A stretch of DNA of 64,000 bases from Piscinibacter defluvii (GTDB taxonomy: Bacteria > Pseudomonadota > Gammaproteobacteria > Burkholderiales > Burkholderiaceae_C): assembly GCF_004011805.1 (NCBI RefSeq), contig NZ_RCHJ01000028.1, positions 1 to 64,000 on the forward strand, given 5' to 3'. Both the position numbers and the translations under genes were made by a program. The notes under the pieces are model-generated. The model did not search any database. It worked only from the letters and a program-made list of their open reading frames with translations, and was not told where the DNA came from. How positions within the stretch are numbered: position 1 is the first letter of the stretch; each line of letters starts with the position of its first letter. Of this stretch, positions 45,137-53,518 are shown piece after piece.

Positions 45137-45682
45137 ATGAAGTTCATCGACCTGTACAAGGACGCCTGGCATGCGCTCGGCGGCGAGGACGGCCCGCCCG
45201 TCAGTATCAACGCCGACCCGTACCTGCTGCTCGACCTGGCCCAGTGGCACGCGGTGCGTGCCTCCTGGCCGGCCGGCATGCCGGTGGGGCTGAAGCTCGC
45301 CAACGACCAGGACGTCGAGGACGTCGCCGCCGACCTGCCGCGGTTCTCGCTCGTCGCGCTGCATTTCCCGAAGTGGGTGGACGGCCGCGCCTACAGCCAG
45401 GCGCGCCTGCTGCGCTCGCGCTACCGCTTCCAGGGCGAGGTGCGCGCCACCGGCGAGGTGCTGGTGGACATGCTGCCGCTGCTGCAGCGCACGGGCTTCG
45501 ACGCCGTGGTGCTGCGCGCCGACCAGTCGGTGGAGCACGCCGAACGCGCGCTCGCGTTCTTCCCCGGGCACTACCAGGGCGACACGAGCGACAACCGGCC
45601 GCTGTTCGCCCAGCCCGCCGGCACCGCCGAGCAGCTGGCGCGCCGCGCGCAGGAATTCGTCAACGCGGGGGCCTCGATATGA
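45137..45682 (+). CDS. DUF934 protein, sulfite-reductase-associated
   Basis: A 181-residue soluble protein: PVSINADPYLLLDLAQW, MPVGLKLANDQDVEDVAADL and a conserved end block ALAFFPGHYQGDTSDNRPLF. DUF934 proteins almost always sit between cysI and cysH in Beta- and Gammaproteobacteria and are sometimes labelled putative oxidoreductases. No cofactor motif is visible. It overlaps cysH by four bases. Likely a partner of the hemoprotein, role undefined. Confidence 0.87.
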   Translation: MKFIDLYKDAWHALGGEDGPPVSINADPYLLLDLAQWHAVRASWPAGMPVGLKLANDQDVEDVAADLPRFSLVALHFPKWVDGRAYSQARLLRSRYRFQGEVRATGEVLVDMLPLLQRTGFDAVVLRADQSVEHAERALAFFPGHYQGDTSDNRPLFAQPAGTAEQLARRAQEFVNAGASI

Positions 45683-46428
45683 CGGCGATCGCGCTGTACG
45701 CGCGCCGCAAGGACGGCTTCGACGAGCGTGTCGCGCACGCCGTCGCGGTGCTGCAGAGCGCGGCGACCGAGCACGGCAGCCGCATCGTGCAGGCCACCAG
45801 CCTGGGCGCCGAGGACATGGTGATCACCGACCTGATCGCGCGCCACCACATCGGCATCCGTATTGCCACCCTGCAGACCGGCCAGCTGCATCCGCAGACC
45901 CTGGCGCTGCTGCCGCGCATCCGCGAGCGCTATGGCCTCGAGGTGCAGGCCTACGAACCGGTCGCCGAATCGGTGGTCCAGTTCGTCCGGAAGAACGGCG
46001 AGCGCGCGATGTACCAGAGCATCGAGCTGCGCAAGGCCTGCTGCGCGCTGCGCAAGCTCGAACCGCTGGCGCGCCTGCTGGACGGCCAGACCGCCTGGGT
46101 CACCGGCCTGCGCCGCGAGCAGAGCGACACGCGCGCCGAGGTGCCCTTCTCCGAGCCCGACGACAAGGGCCGCACCAAGTTCAATCCGCTGGCCGACTGG
46201 TCCTGGGCCGACGTGTGGCACTACATTGCCACGAACGACGTGCCCTACAACCCGCTGCACGACGAGTTCATGCCGAGCATCGGCTGCGCGCCCTGCACGC
46301 GCGCGATCGCCGTCGGCGAGCCCTTCCGGGCCGGGCGCTGGTGGTGGGAAGACGAGAAGGCCAAGGAATGCGGGCTGCATGTCAAGGAAGACGAGCCCGC
46401 CGTGACCATGCTGGGAGCCCCGCGATGA
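45679..46428 (+). CDS. cysH: Assimilatory adenylyl-sulfate (APS) reductase
   Basis: A 249-residue enzyme converting adenylyl sulfate to sulfite and AMP with thioredoxin as donor. Iron-sulfur ligands Cys121-Cys122 (RKACCALRK) and Cys203/Cys206 (IGCAPCTRA) mark the APS-specific class; PAPS-specific enzymes lack them. The catalytic cysteine is in ECGLH near the C terminus. Also visible: SLGAEDMVITDL and GLRREQSDTRAEVPF. No APS kinase (cysC) is present, in line with direct APS use. Overlaps both neighbours by four bases. Confidence 0.94.
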   Translation: MTAIALYARRKDGFDERVAHAVAVLQSAATEHGSRIVQATSLGAEDMVITDLIARHHIGIRIATLQTGQLHPQTLALLPRIRERYGLEVQAYEPVAESVVQFVRKNGERAMYQSIELRKACCALRKLEPLARLLDGQTAWVTGLRREQSDTRAEVPFSEPDDKGRTKFNPLADWSWADVWHYIATNDVPYNPLHDEFMPSIGCAPCTRAIAVGEPFRAGRWWWEDEKAKECGLHVKEDEPAVTMLGAPR

Positions 46429-47384
46429 ATGCCCCTTTGTCGGTCGAGCAGCTGTTGCCCGAACTCGACCACACCCACCTCGACTGGCTGGAGGAAGAGG
46501 CGATCTTCATCCTGCGCGAGACCGTCGCCGCGTTCGAGCGCCCGGCACTGCTGTTCTCCGGCGGCAAGGACTCCTGCGTCGTGCTGCGCCTGGCCGAGAA
46601 GGCCTTCAAGAGCCGCCAGGCCGACGGCAGCTACAAGGGCAGGCTGCCGTTCCCGCTGCTGCACGTCGATACCGGCCACAACTTCCCGGAAGTGATCGAG
46701 TTCCGCGACCGGCGTGTCGCCGAGATGGGCGACCGGCTCGTCGTGGGCCACCTGGAGGATTCGATCAGGCGCGGCACGGTGCGACTGGCGCATCCGCTCG
46801 AATCGCGCAACGGCCACCAGACCGTCACGCTGCTCGAGGCCATCGAGGAGCACCGCTTCGACGTGCTGCTCGGCGGCGCACGGCGCGACGAGGAGAAGGC
46901 ACGCGCCAAGGAACGCATCTTCAGCCACCGCGACAGCTTCGGGCAATGGCAGCCCAAGGAGCAGCGCCCCGAGCTCTGGACGCTGTTCAACACGCGCATC
47001 CGCCCCGGCGAGCACATGCGCGCCTTCCCGATCAGCAACTGGACCGAGCTCGACGTCTGGCTCTACATCGCGCGCGAGAACATCCCGCTGCCGGACCTCT
47101 ACTACGCGCACGACCGGCAGGTGATCCGCCGCAAGGGCCTGCTGGTGCCGCTGACCGAGGTGACGCCGCCCGAGGCCGGCGAGACGGTCGAGACCGCGCA
47201 GGTGCGCTTCCGCACCGTGGGCGACATGACCTGCACCTGCCCGGTGGAGAGCCCGGCCGCCAACGCCACCGAGGTGGTGGCCGAGACGCTGAAGGTGACG
47301 ATCAGCGAGCGCGGTGCGACCCGCATGGACGACCGCACCTCGGACGCGTCGATGGAGCGGCGCAAGAAGGAAGGGTATTTCTGA
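46425..47384 (+). CDS. cysD: Sulfate adenylyltransferase subunit 2
   Basis: ATP sulfurylase catalytic subunit of 319 residues. The PP-loop motif is FSGGKDSCVVLRLA; other blocks are LLHVDTGHNFPEVIEFRD, GGARRDEEKARAKERIFS and the C-terminal GDMTCTCPVES and ERRKKEGYF. It activates sulfate to APS together with the GTPase CysN. Overlaps cysH by four bases; cysN starts one base after its stop. Confidence 0.97.
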   Translation: MNAPLSVEQLLPELDHTHLDWLEEEAIFILRETVAAFERPALLFSGGKDSCVVLRLAEKAFKSRQADGSYKGRLPFPLLHVDTGHNFPEVIEFRDRRVAEMGDRLVVGHLEDSIRRGTVRLAHPLESRNGHQTVTLLEAIEEHRFDVLLGGARRDEEKARAKERIFSHRDSFGQWQPKEQRPELWTLFNTRIRPGEHMRAFPISNWTELDVWLYIARENIPLPDLYYAHDRQVIRRKGLLVPLTEVTPPEAGETVETAQVRFRTVGDMTCTCPVESPAANATEVVAETLKVTISERGATRMDDRTSDASMERRKKEGYF

Positions 47385-47385
47385 G

Positions 47386-48669
47386 ATGCACACCGCCCCC
47401 CCCTGCAAGGACCACCGCGCGCTGCGTTTCCTGACCGCCGGCAGCGTCGACGACGGCAAGAGCACCCTGATCGGCCGGCTGCTGTTCGACAGCCGCGCCA
47501 TCCTCGCCGACCAGCTCGACACGCTCGAGAAGAAGGCCGCCGGCGCGCCGATCGACCTGTCGCTGCTGACCGACGGCCTGGAGGCCGAGCGCGAGCAGGG
47601 CATCACGATCGACGTGGCCTACCGCTACTTCGCGACGCGCCAGCGCAAGTTCATCATCGCCGACGCACCGGGCCACGAGCAGTACACGCGCAACATGGTC
47701 ACTGCCGCCGCGGGCAGCGATGCGGCCGTGGTGCTGGTGGACATCACCAAGCTCGACACGACGCAGCAACCCGTGCCGCTGCTGCCGCAGACGCGCCGGC
47801 ATGCGCTGCTGGCGCAGCTGCTGCGCGTGCCGAACATCGTGTTCGCGGTCAACAAGCTCGACGCGATCGAGCAGCCCGGCGCCGCCTACACGGCGGTGCG
47901 CGACGCGCTGCTGGGGTTCGCCGAGGCCGCGGGCATCCGCGTGGCCGGCGTGATCCCGGTCTCGGCGCTGCGCGGCGACAACGTCACCACGCCGCTGGAA
48001 ACCGACTGGTACGACGGCCCGTCGCTGCTCGAACTGCTGGAGAGCCTGCCGACCAGCCAGGAGCGCAAGGACGGCGACCTGCTCGTGCCGGTGCAGTACG
48101 TGGCCCGCGAGGGCGAAGGCACCGGCAACCAGCCGCGCACGCTGTGGGGCCGCGTGGCCCACGGCCGGGTCAAGGCCGGCGACGAGGTGCAGCTGTTCCC
48201 GAGCGGCCAGGGCGCCACCGTGGCCGAGGTGCGCCTGGCCGGTGCAGTGGTCGACGTGGTCGAGGCCGGGCAGTCCGCCGGCATCGTGCTGGACCGCCAG
48301 ATCGACGTTTCGCGCGGCGACTGGATCGCGACGCCCTCCACCGTGCACCCCTCGCAGCGCTTCTCGGCCACGCTTGCCTGGCTCGACACCGAACCCGCCG
48401 TGGTCGGCCGCAAGTACTGGGTGCGCCACGGCAACCGCTGGGTGCAGGCGCGCATCACCGCCATCGAGAGCCGGCTCGACATCCACACGCTGGAGGCGAC
48501 CGACGCGCACGAGCTGGCCGTCAACGAGATCGGCCACGTGATCGTCGAGACGCAGCAGCCGCTGCCGGTGGAGAGCTACGAGACCAACCGCGTCGGCGGG
48601 TCGCTGATCGTGGTCGACCCGGCCAGCAACCGCACCAGCGGGGCGCTGCTGGTGAAGGCGCCGCAATGA
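47386..48669 (+). CDS. cysN: Sulfate adenylyltransferase subunit 1 (GTPase)
   Basis: A 427-residue elongation-factor-like GTPase that drives APS formation by CysD. G1 GSVDDGKSTLIG, switch block EREQGITIDVAYRYF, G3 DAPGHEQYTRNM and G4 NKLD, followed by two beta-barrel domains. It ends without a CysC kinase domain, so this is CysN and not a CysNC fusion, again consistent with an APS reductase route. Overlaps cobA by four bases. Confidence 0.96.
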   Translation: MHTAPPCKDHRALRFLTAGSVDDGKSTLIGRLLFDSRAILADQLDTLEKKAAGAPIDLSLLTDGLEAEREQGITIDVAYRYFATRQRKFIIADAPGHEQYTRNMVTAAAGSDAAVVLVDITKLDTTQQPVPLLPQTRRHALLAQLLRVPNIVFAVNKLDAIEQPGAAYTAVRDALLGFAEAAGIRVAGVIPVSALRGDNVTTPLETDWYDGPSLLELLESLPTSQERKDGDLLVPVQYVAREGEGTGNQPRTLWGRVAHGRVKAGDEVQLFPSGQGATVAEVRLAGAVVDVVEAGQSAGIVLDRQIDVSRGDWIATPSTVHPSQRFSATLAWLDTEPAVVGRKYWVRHGNRWVQARITAIESRLDIHTLEATDAHELAVNEIGHVIVETQQPLPVESYETNRVGGSLIVVDPASNRTSGALLVKAPQ

Positions 48670-49439
48670 CCGGTGTGCCGACCGGTCGGGTCGTCTTCGT
48701 TGGCGCGGGCCCGGGCGCGGCCGACCTGATCACCCTGCGCGGCGCGCGCCGCCTGGCCCAGGCCGACGTGGTGCTGCACGATGCGCTGACGGATCCCGCG
48801 CTGCGCGAGTTCGCACCGCAGGCGCGCTGGATCCACGTCGGCAAGCGCGGCTTCTGCGATTCCACCGGGCAGGCGACCATCAACGCGCTGCTGGTGAAGC
48901 ACGCGCGCGAGAACGCGCTCGTCGTGCGCCTGAAGGGCGGCGACCCGAGCGTGTTCGGCCGGCTCGAGGAGGAGCTCGAGGCGCTGGCCGCGGCGGGCAT
49001 CGTGGCCGAGGTCGTGCCCGGCGTGACGGCGGCACTGGCCGCGGCCGCCGACACGCGCCGGCCGCTGACGCGCCGTGGCAGCGGTCGCAGCGTCGCGCTG
49101 TCCACCGCGATGACGCGCGAGGGCGCCCTGCAGGCCGGGCGCACGGCCGACACCGAGGTGTTCTACATGGCCGGCCGGCAGCTCGGTGGCCTCGCGCGCC
49201 GGCTGTTGGCGGCGGGCTGGGCGGCCGACACGCCGGCCAGCGTGGTGTCGCGCGCCGGCTGGCCGGACGGCCTGCACAGCCAGCACCGCGTGGCCGACCT
49301 GGCCGCGGCGGGCCTGCTGCATGCCGGGCGCCCCGCGGTGGTCACGGTCGGCGCGGGCGCGCTTCCGGTGTTCCCGCAACGCCACGGCATTGATGTCCCG
49401 CAAGGGCTTCCGGACCCGGTAGAAACCCGAGCCGCATAA
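48666..49439 (+). CDS. cobA: Uroporphyrinogen-III C-methyltransferase (SUMT)
   Basis: A 257-residue SAM-dependent enzyme making precorrin-2, the precursor of the siroheme needed by CysI. Blocks: [45 protein letters not shown] and [20 protein letters not shown]. The CysG dehydrogenase/ferrochelatase domain is absent, so those steps must be encoded elsewhere. Last gene of the cys operon; the stop overlaps TAAAAT (49437-49442), a possible -10 box for fdxA. Confidence 0.94.
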   Translation: MTGVPTGRVVFVGAGPGAADLITLRGARRLAQADVVLHDALTDPALREFAPQARWIHVGKRGFCDSTGQATINALLVKHARENALVVRLKGGDPSVFGRLEEELEALAAAGIVAEVVPGVTAALAAAADTRRPLTRRGSGRSVALSTAMTREGALQAGRTADTEVFYMAGRQLGGLARRLLAAGWAADTPASVVSRAGWPDGLHSQHRVADLAAAGLLHAGRPAVVTVGAGALPVFPQRHGIDVPQGLPDPVETRAA

Positions 49440-49491
49440 AATCGCGGGCTTGTCCGCCTTCCGCGGCACCCATCACCTCATTCGCCAGACC

Positions 49492-49815
49492 ATGACCCAC
49501 GTCGTCCTCGAAGCCTGCATCCGCTGCAAGTACACCGATTGCGTGGACGTCTGTCCGGTCGACTGCTTCCGCGAAGGCCCGAACTTCCTGTCCATCGATC
49601 CGGACGAGTGCATCGACTGCGCCGTCTGCATCCCCGAGTGCCCGGTGAACGCCATCGTCCCGGAAGAGGACGTGCCGGGCAACCAGCAGCACATGATCAA
49701 GCTGAACGCGGAGCTCGCCAAGAAATGGCCGAGCATCACCAAGCGCAAGGGTGCCCTGCCCGACGCGGACGAGTGGAAGGACCGCACCGGCAAGCTCGAC
49801 CAACTGATCAAGTAA
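49492..49815 (+). CDS. fdxA: 7Fe ferredoxin FdxA
   Basis: A 107-residue electron carrier with one [3Fe-4S] and one [4Fe-4S] cluster. Cysteine blocks [18 protein letters not shown] and [13 protein letters not shown] match the FdxA group, and the C-terminal tail ([19 protein letters not shown]) is typical. Start ATG 49492 ([17 protein letters not shown]) is the conserved family start; a longer frame from 49450 is rejected. A ferredoxin-NADP reductase gene follows 29 bases downstream. Confidence 0.96.
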   Translation: MTHVVLEACIRCKYTDCVDVCPVDCFREGPNFLSIDPDECIDCAVCIPECPVNAIVPEEDVPGNQQHMIKLNAELAKKWPSITKRKGALPDADEWKDRTGKLDQLIK

Positions 49816-49844
49816 ACCGACGCGCGGCGTCCGCCGCCGCAGCC

Positions 49845-50948
49845 ATGATGGAACCGAAGTTCAACGACGAAGTCGCCCGCACCGCGGGTGCACACGAGGG
49901 CCCGATCGAGACCGACGCGGTGATCGTCGGCGCCGGCCCGGTCGGCCTGTTCCAGGTCTTCGAGCTGGGGCTGCTGGAGATCAAGGCCCACATCATCGAC
50001 TCGCTCGCCTACCCCGGCGGCCAGTGCATTGAGCTCTACCCCGACAAGCCGATCTACGACATCCCGGCCGTGCCGGTGTGCACCGGCAAGGAGCTCACGG
50101 ACAACCTGCTCAAGCAGATCGAACCCTTCGGCGCCACCTTCCACCTCGGGCAGGAAGTGACCGTCGTGCAGAAGCAGGACGATGGCCGCTTCTACGTCGA
50201 GACGAGCAAGGGCACGCGCTTCCTGACCAAGACGGTGTTCATCGCCGGCGGCGTGGGCAGCTTCCAGCCGCGCACGCTGAAGGTCGACGGCATCGAGGCC
50301 TACGACGACCGCCAGGTCTTTTACCGCGTCAAGAACCCGGCGCAGTTCGCCGGCAAGAACCTGGTCATCGTCGGTGGCGGCGACTCGGCGCTCGACTGGA
50401 CGCTGAACTTCGTGCAGGACGGCCCGAACAAGGCCGAGAGCGTGATCCTGATCCACCGCCGCGACGGCTTCCGCGCCGCGCCGGCCAGCGTCGCGAAGAT
50501 GAAGGAGCTGTGCGACGCCTACGAGATGCAGTTCATCGTCGGCCAGGTCACCGGCATCGAGGAACGCGACGGCCGCATGACCGGCGTGAAGGTCACCGGC
50601 GGCGATGGCGTCACACGCGTGGTGCCGATGGACATGCTGCTCGTCTTCTTCGGCCTCAGCCCCAAGCTGGGCCCGATCGCCGAATGGGGGCTGAACATCG
50701 AGCGCAAGCAGCTCGTCGTCGACACCGAGAAGTTCGAGACCAGCACGCCGGGCATCTTCGCGGTGGGCGACGTCAACACCTACCCGGGCAAGAAGAAGCT
50801 GATCCTGTCGGGCTTCCACGAGGCGGCGCTCGCGGCCTTCGCGGCGGCGCCGTACATCTTCCCGGAAAAGCGCATCCACCTGCAGTACACCACCACCAGC
50901 CCGAAGCTGCACAAGGTGCTGGGTGTGGAGACGCCGAACTTCGATTAG
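49845..50948 (+). CDS. Ferredoxin-NADP reductase, thioredoxin-reductase-like type
   Basis: A 367-residue FAD/NADP enzyme. FAD motif [21 protein letters not shown] motif [16 protein letters not shown] and C-terminal [25 protein letters not shown]. The active-site CxxC of thioredoxin reductases is absent, which identifies the ferredoxin-NADP reductase branch. Directly downstream of fdxA, so the two can pass electrons between NADPH and ferredoxin, possibly for sulfite reduction. An ATG at 49848 is an equally possible start. Confidence 0.92.
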   Translation: MMEPKFNDEVARTAGAHEGPIETDAVIVGAGPVGLFQVFELGLLEIKAHIIDSLAYPGGQCIELYPDKPIYDIPAVPVCTGKELTDNLLKQIEPFGATFHLGQEVTVVQKQDDGRFYVETSKGTRFLTKTVFIAGGVGSFQPRTLKVDGIEAYDDRQVFYRVKNPAQFAGKNLVIVGGGDSALDWTLNFVQDGPNKAESVILIHRRDGFRAAPASVAKMKELCDAYEMQFIVGQVTGIEERDGRMTGVKVTGGDGVTRVVPMDMLLVFFGLSPKLGPIAEWGLNIERKQLVVDTEKFETSTPGIFAVGDVNTYPGKKKLILSGFHEAALAAFAAAPYIFPEKRIHLQYTTTSPKLHKVLGVETPNFD

Positions 50949-50971
50949 CGCCTGCCGGCAGGAAGGAAGGC

Positions 50972-51001
50972 GGGGCCCGCGATGCGGGCCCCTTTCTTTT
51001 T
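50972..51001 (+). terminator. Rho-independent terminator after the ferredoxin reductase gene
   Basis: Perfect 9-bp stem GGGGCCCGC (50972-50980) and GCGGGCCCC (50984-50992) with a GAT loop, followed by TTTCTTTTT. It separates the fdxA/reductase unit from the TPP riboswitch unit. Confidence 0.93.
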
Positions 51002-51040
51002 GCTGGATAATTCGCTCGTGGCGCAACCACGCGCTGCATC

Positions 51041-51130
51041 CGCTAGGGGTGTTGGCCGCCTCGCATCGAGACGGCCGACTGAGAGAGTCCCTTCGAACCT
51101 GATTGAGGTAATCCTCGCGCAGGGAAGCTT
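51041..51130 (+). promoter_or_regulatory. TPP riboswitch (THI element)
   Basis: The conserved thi-box core is present in order: GGGGTG near the 5' side (51045-51051), CTGAGAGAG (51079-51087), ACCTGAT (51097-51103), the GAGG-TAAT-CCTC hairpin (51105-51116) and GCAGGGAAGC (51119-51128). GCT (51042-51044) and AGC (51126-51128) can close P1. About 67 bases separate the aptamer from the receptor ATG; a GGCGCC-TCCG-GGCGCC hairpin (51152-51167) lies there without a T tract, so control is more likely at translation. Binding of thiamine diphosphate should turn off the downstream gene. Confidence 0.95.
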
Positions 51131-51196
51131 GTCCGGATCGCCGCGCTCGCTGGCGCCTCCGGGCGCCGCCGACCTGCCATCGACAAGGACACGACG

Positions 51197-53326
51197 ATGG
51201 CAACACCAAGACGCCACTTCCGCCCACGCCGCCTCGTGCTGGCGTGCCTCGCCGGCTGCAGCACCGCCGGTGCGTTTGCCCAGGCGCAACTGGACCCGGT
51301 GACGATCACCGGCCGCGTCACGCCCACCATCAACGCCGCCGGCTGGGGCGAGGTGCCGCTCGCGAAGCTGCCGCTGCAGGCGGGCGTGTTCACCGCCGAG
51401 CGGCTGCTCGACCGCGGCGCGACACGGCTGTCGGACCTGACGAACTTCGATCCCGCGGTCAGCGATGCCTACAACGCCGAGGGCTACTGGGACCAGCTCA
51501 CCGTGCGCGGCTACGTGATCGACAACCGCTTCAACTACCGCCGCGACGGGCTGCCGATCAACGCAGAGACCTCGATTCCGCTCGACAACAAGGCGCAGGT
51601 GGAGGTGCTCAAGGGAATCAGCGGCATGCAGGCCGGCACCAGCGCGCCGGGTGGTTTGGTGAACCTCGTCGTCAAGCGCCCGCTCGACACGCCGCTGCGC
51701 CGGGCGGCCGTGGACTGGCGCGAGAAGTCGACGCTGACCGGCGCCGTCGACCTCTCCGATCGCTTCGGTGCGGAGCGGGCATTCGGCGTACGCCTGAATG
51801 CCGCCGCGGCGCACCTCGACCCGCTGGTGCGCGACAGCCGAGGCTCGCGCCAGATGCTGGCCGTCGCCGGCGACTGGCGGCTCGGCGCGGGCACGCTGCT
51901 CGAGGCCGAGGTGGAGAGCAGCCACCGCTCGCAGCCCAGCCAGGCGGCCTTCAGCATGTGGGGCGACCGCGTGCCGGCGCCGGTCGACCCGCGCCGGAAC
52001 CTGAACGACCAGCGCTGGTCCCTGCCCGTGGTGCTGGACGGCGACACGGCCTCGCTGCGCTGGCGGCAGACACTGTCGGCCGACTGGAGCTTCATCGCGC
52101 ACGCCGCGACCCAGCGGCTGCGCAGCGACGACCGCATCGCCTTCCCGTTCGGCTGCAGCGCTGCCGACGGCACCTACTACCCGGACCGCTACTGCCCGGA
52201 CGGCAGCTTCGACCTGTACGACTTCCGCAGCGAGAACGAGCGGCGGCGCACCGACGCGCTGGACCTGTCGCTGACCGGCAGGGTGCAGGTGGGCTCGTGG
52301 GCCCACGCGCTGACGCTCGGCGTCCTGAACAGCCGCGTGAAGAACCGCTTCCAGCGTCAGGCGTTCAACTACGTCGGCACCGTCGGTCCGGGCGACGAGA
52401 CGCCGGCCGATCCGACGCTGACCGACGAGAACACCCAGCGCGACGAGCACACGAGCGAAGTCTACGCACGCGACGCGATCGCGATCGACGCGCGCTGGAC
52501 TGCGTGGCTCGGTGTGCGCCACACACGGCTGCATCGCCAGAGCGTGCGCACCGACGGCTCGCGACCGACCGACTACCGGCAGACGTTCACGACACCCTTT
52601 GTCGCCCTCAGCTACGCCTATGTGCCGGACCAGCTAGTCTATGCCAGCTGGGGCCGCGGCATGGAATCCAGCGTGGCGCCGAACCGCACGCGCTACACCA
52701 ATGCCGGCGAAGCCTCGACCCAGACGAGCCGGCAGGCGGAACTCGGGCTCAAGGGCTCCACCGAATCGCTCGAATGGTCGGCCGCGCTGTTCGATGTCGT
52801 CAAACACATCGCGGCGGACATCGGCAGCTGCGACGATCCCGGCACCTGCACGTACCAGCCAGACGGCACGCAGCGACACCTGGGCGGCGAAGGCAGCATC
52901 TCCTGGCGCACCGGGGCCTGGACCTGGCTCGCCGGCGCGCAATGGCTGCGCGCGCGCCGCGAGGGCAGCGCCAACGCCGGCGTGAACGGCAACATGCCGT
53001 ACAACGTCCCGGCGCGCACGCTCAAGCTGCAGGCCGAGCACCGCCTGGCCGCGGTCCCTGGCCTGGTGATCGAAGGCTCGGGCCGGTACACGAGCCGGCG
53101 GTACGTGGATCCGCTGAACAGCGCGTCGATCCCGGGCTACGCCGTCCTCGGCGTGGCCGCGCGCCAGGCGGTGCGGTTCGGTGCTCAGACCTTGACCTGG
53201 CGCGCCGGCGTCGACAACCTCACCGACAAGCGCGCCTGGCGCGAGTCGCCGTTCCAGTTCGGCCATGTGTACTTGTACCCGTTGCGCCCGCGCACGGCGT
53301 GGCTGGGCGTGCAGGTGGACCTGTAG
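51197..53326 (+). CDS. TonB-dependent outer-membrane receptor under TPP riboswitch control
   Basis: A 709-residue receptor. Signal peptide about 1-29 (LVLACLAGCSTAGAFAQ), a TonB-box-like LDPVTITGR, a plug domain (about 45-165, LTVRGYVIDNRFNYRRDGLP and QVEVLKGISGMQAGTSAPGG) and a 22-strand-type barrel ending in LGVQVDL. The fold is of the siderophore-receptor class, but the TPP riboswitch in its leader points to thiamine or a thiamine precursor as the ligand. No inner-membrane thiamine transporter or thi gene lies beside it. Start ATG 51197 follows AAGGAC. Confidence 0.93.
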   Translation: MATPRRHFRPRRLVLACLAGCSTAGAFAQAQLDPVTITGRVTPTINAAGWGEVPLAKLPLQAGVFTAERLLDRGATRLSDLTNFDPAVSDAYNAEGYWDQLTVRGYVIDNRFNYRRDGLPINAETSIPLDNKAQVEVLKGISGMQAGTSAPGGLVNLVVKRPLDTPLRRAAVDWREKSTLTGAVDLSDRFGAERAFGVRLNAAAAHLDPLVRDSRGSRQMLAVAGDWRLGAGTLLEAEVESSHRSQPSQAAFSMWGDRVPAPVDPRRNLNDQRWSLPVVLDGDTASLRWRQTLSADWSFIAHAATQRLRSDDRIAFPFGCSAADGTYYPDRYCPDGSFDLYDFRSENERRRTDALDLSLTGRVQVGSWAHALTLGVLNSRVKNRFQRQAFNYVGTVGPGDETPADPTLTDENTQRDEHTSEVYARDAIAIDARWTAWLGVRHTRLHRQSVRTDGSRPTDYRQTFTTPFVALSYAYVPDQLVYASWGRGMESSVAPNRTRYTNAGEASTQTSRQAELGLKGSTESLEWSAALFDVVKHIAADIGSCDDPGTCTYQPDGTQRHLGGEGSISWRTGAWTWLAGAQWLRARREGSANAGVNGNMPYNVPARTLKLQAEHRLAAVPGLVIEGSGRYTSRRYVDPLNSASIPGYAVLGVAARQAVRFGAQTLTWRAGVDNLTDKRAWRESPFQFGHVYLYPLRPRTAWLGVQVDL

Positions 53327-53345
53327 CCCGGCCGGAAAACCGGGC

Positions 53346-53351
53346 TATAAT
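53346..53351 (+). promoter_or_regulatory. TATAAT -10 box for tRNA-Asn
   Basis: A consensus TATAAT 12 bases before the tRNA. No clear -35 sits 16-18 bases upstream. It immediately follows an inverted repeat GCCCGG/CCGGGC just after the receptor stop, which may help end the receptor transcript. Confidence 0.55.
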
Positions 53352-53363
53352 CTGCGGCTCGAT

Positions 53364-53439
53364 TCCTCGATAGCTCAGTCGGTAGAGCGCCGGACTGTTA
53401 ATCCGTAGGTCCCTGGTTCGAGCCCAGGTCGGGGAGCCA
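53364..53439 (+). tRNA. tRNA-Asn (anticodon GTT)
   Basis: A 76-base cloverleaf with encoded CCA. Acceptor stem TCCTCGA/TCGGGGA (one G-U pair), D-arm TAGCTCAGTCGGTAGAGC, anticodon GTT at 53397-53399 in the loop CTGTTAA, T-arm CCTGG-TTCGAGC-CCAGG. It matches bacterial tRNA-Asn. Confidence 0.97.
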
Positions 53440-53447
53440 ATAAAATC

Positions 53448-53480
53448 AAGGGGTTAGCTTCATTTGGAGCTAACCCCTTT
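53448..53480. terminator. Bidirectional terminator between tRNA-Asn and the defence cluster
   Basis: Perfect 12-bp stem AAGGGGTTAGCT (53448-53459) and AGCTAACCCCTT (53468-53479) with an 8-base loop. On the plus strand it is followed by TTTGGCTTTGG; on the minus strand by GATTTTATT. It can end the tRNA transcript and the minus-strand res operon, whose last stop is 39 bases away. Confidence 0.88.
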
Positions 53481-53518
53481 GGCTTTGGTGTGACGGATTT
53501 GTGCCGTGGATTGACCGC

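Noticed and set aside
53327..53345. Inverted repeat GCCCGG/CCGGGC after the receptor gene as a full terminator
   Set aside because: The stem is short and is followed by TATAAT, not a T run; it is noted only as a possible aid to termination.
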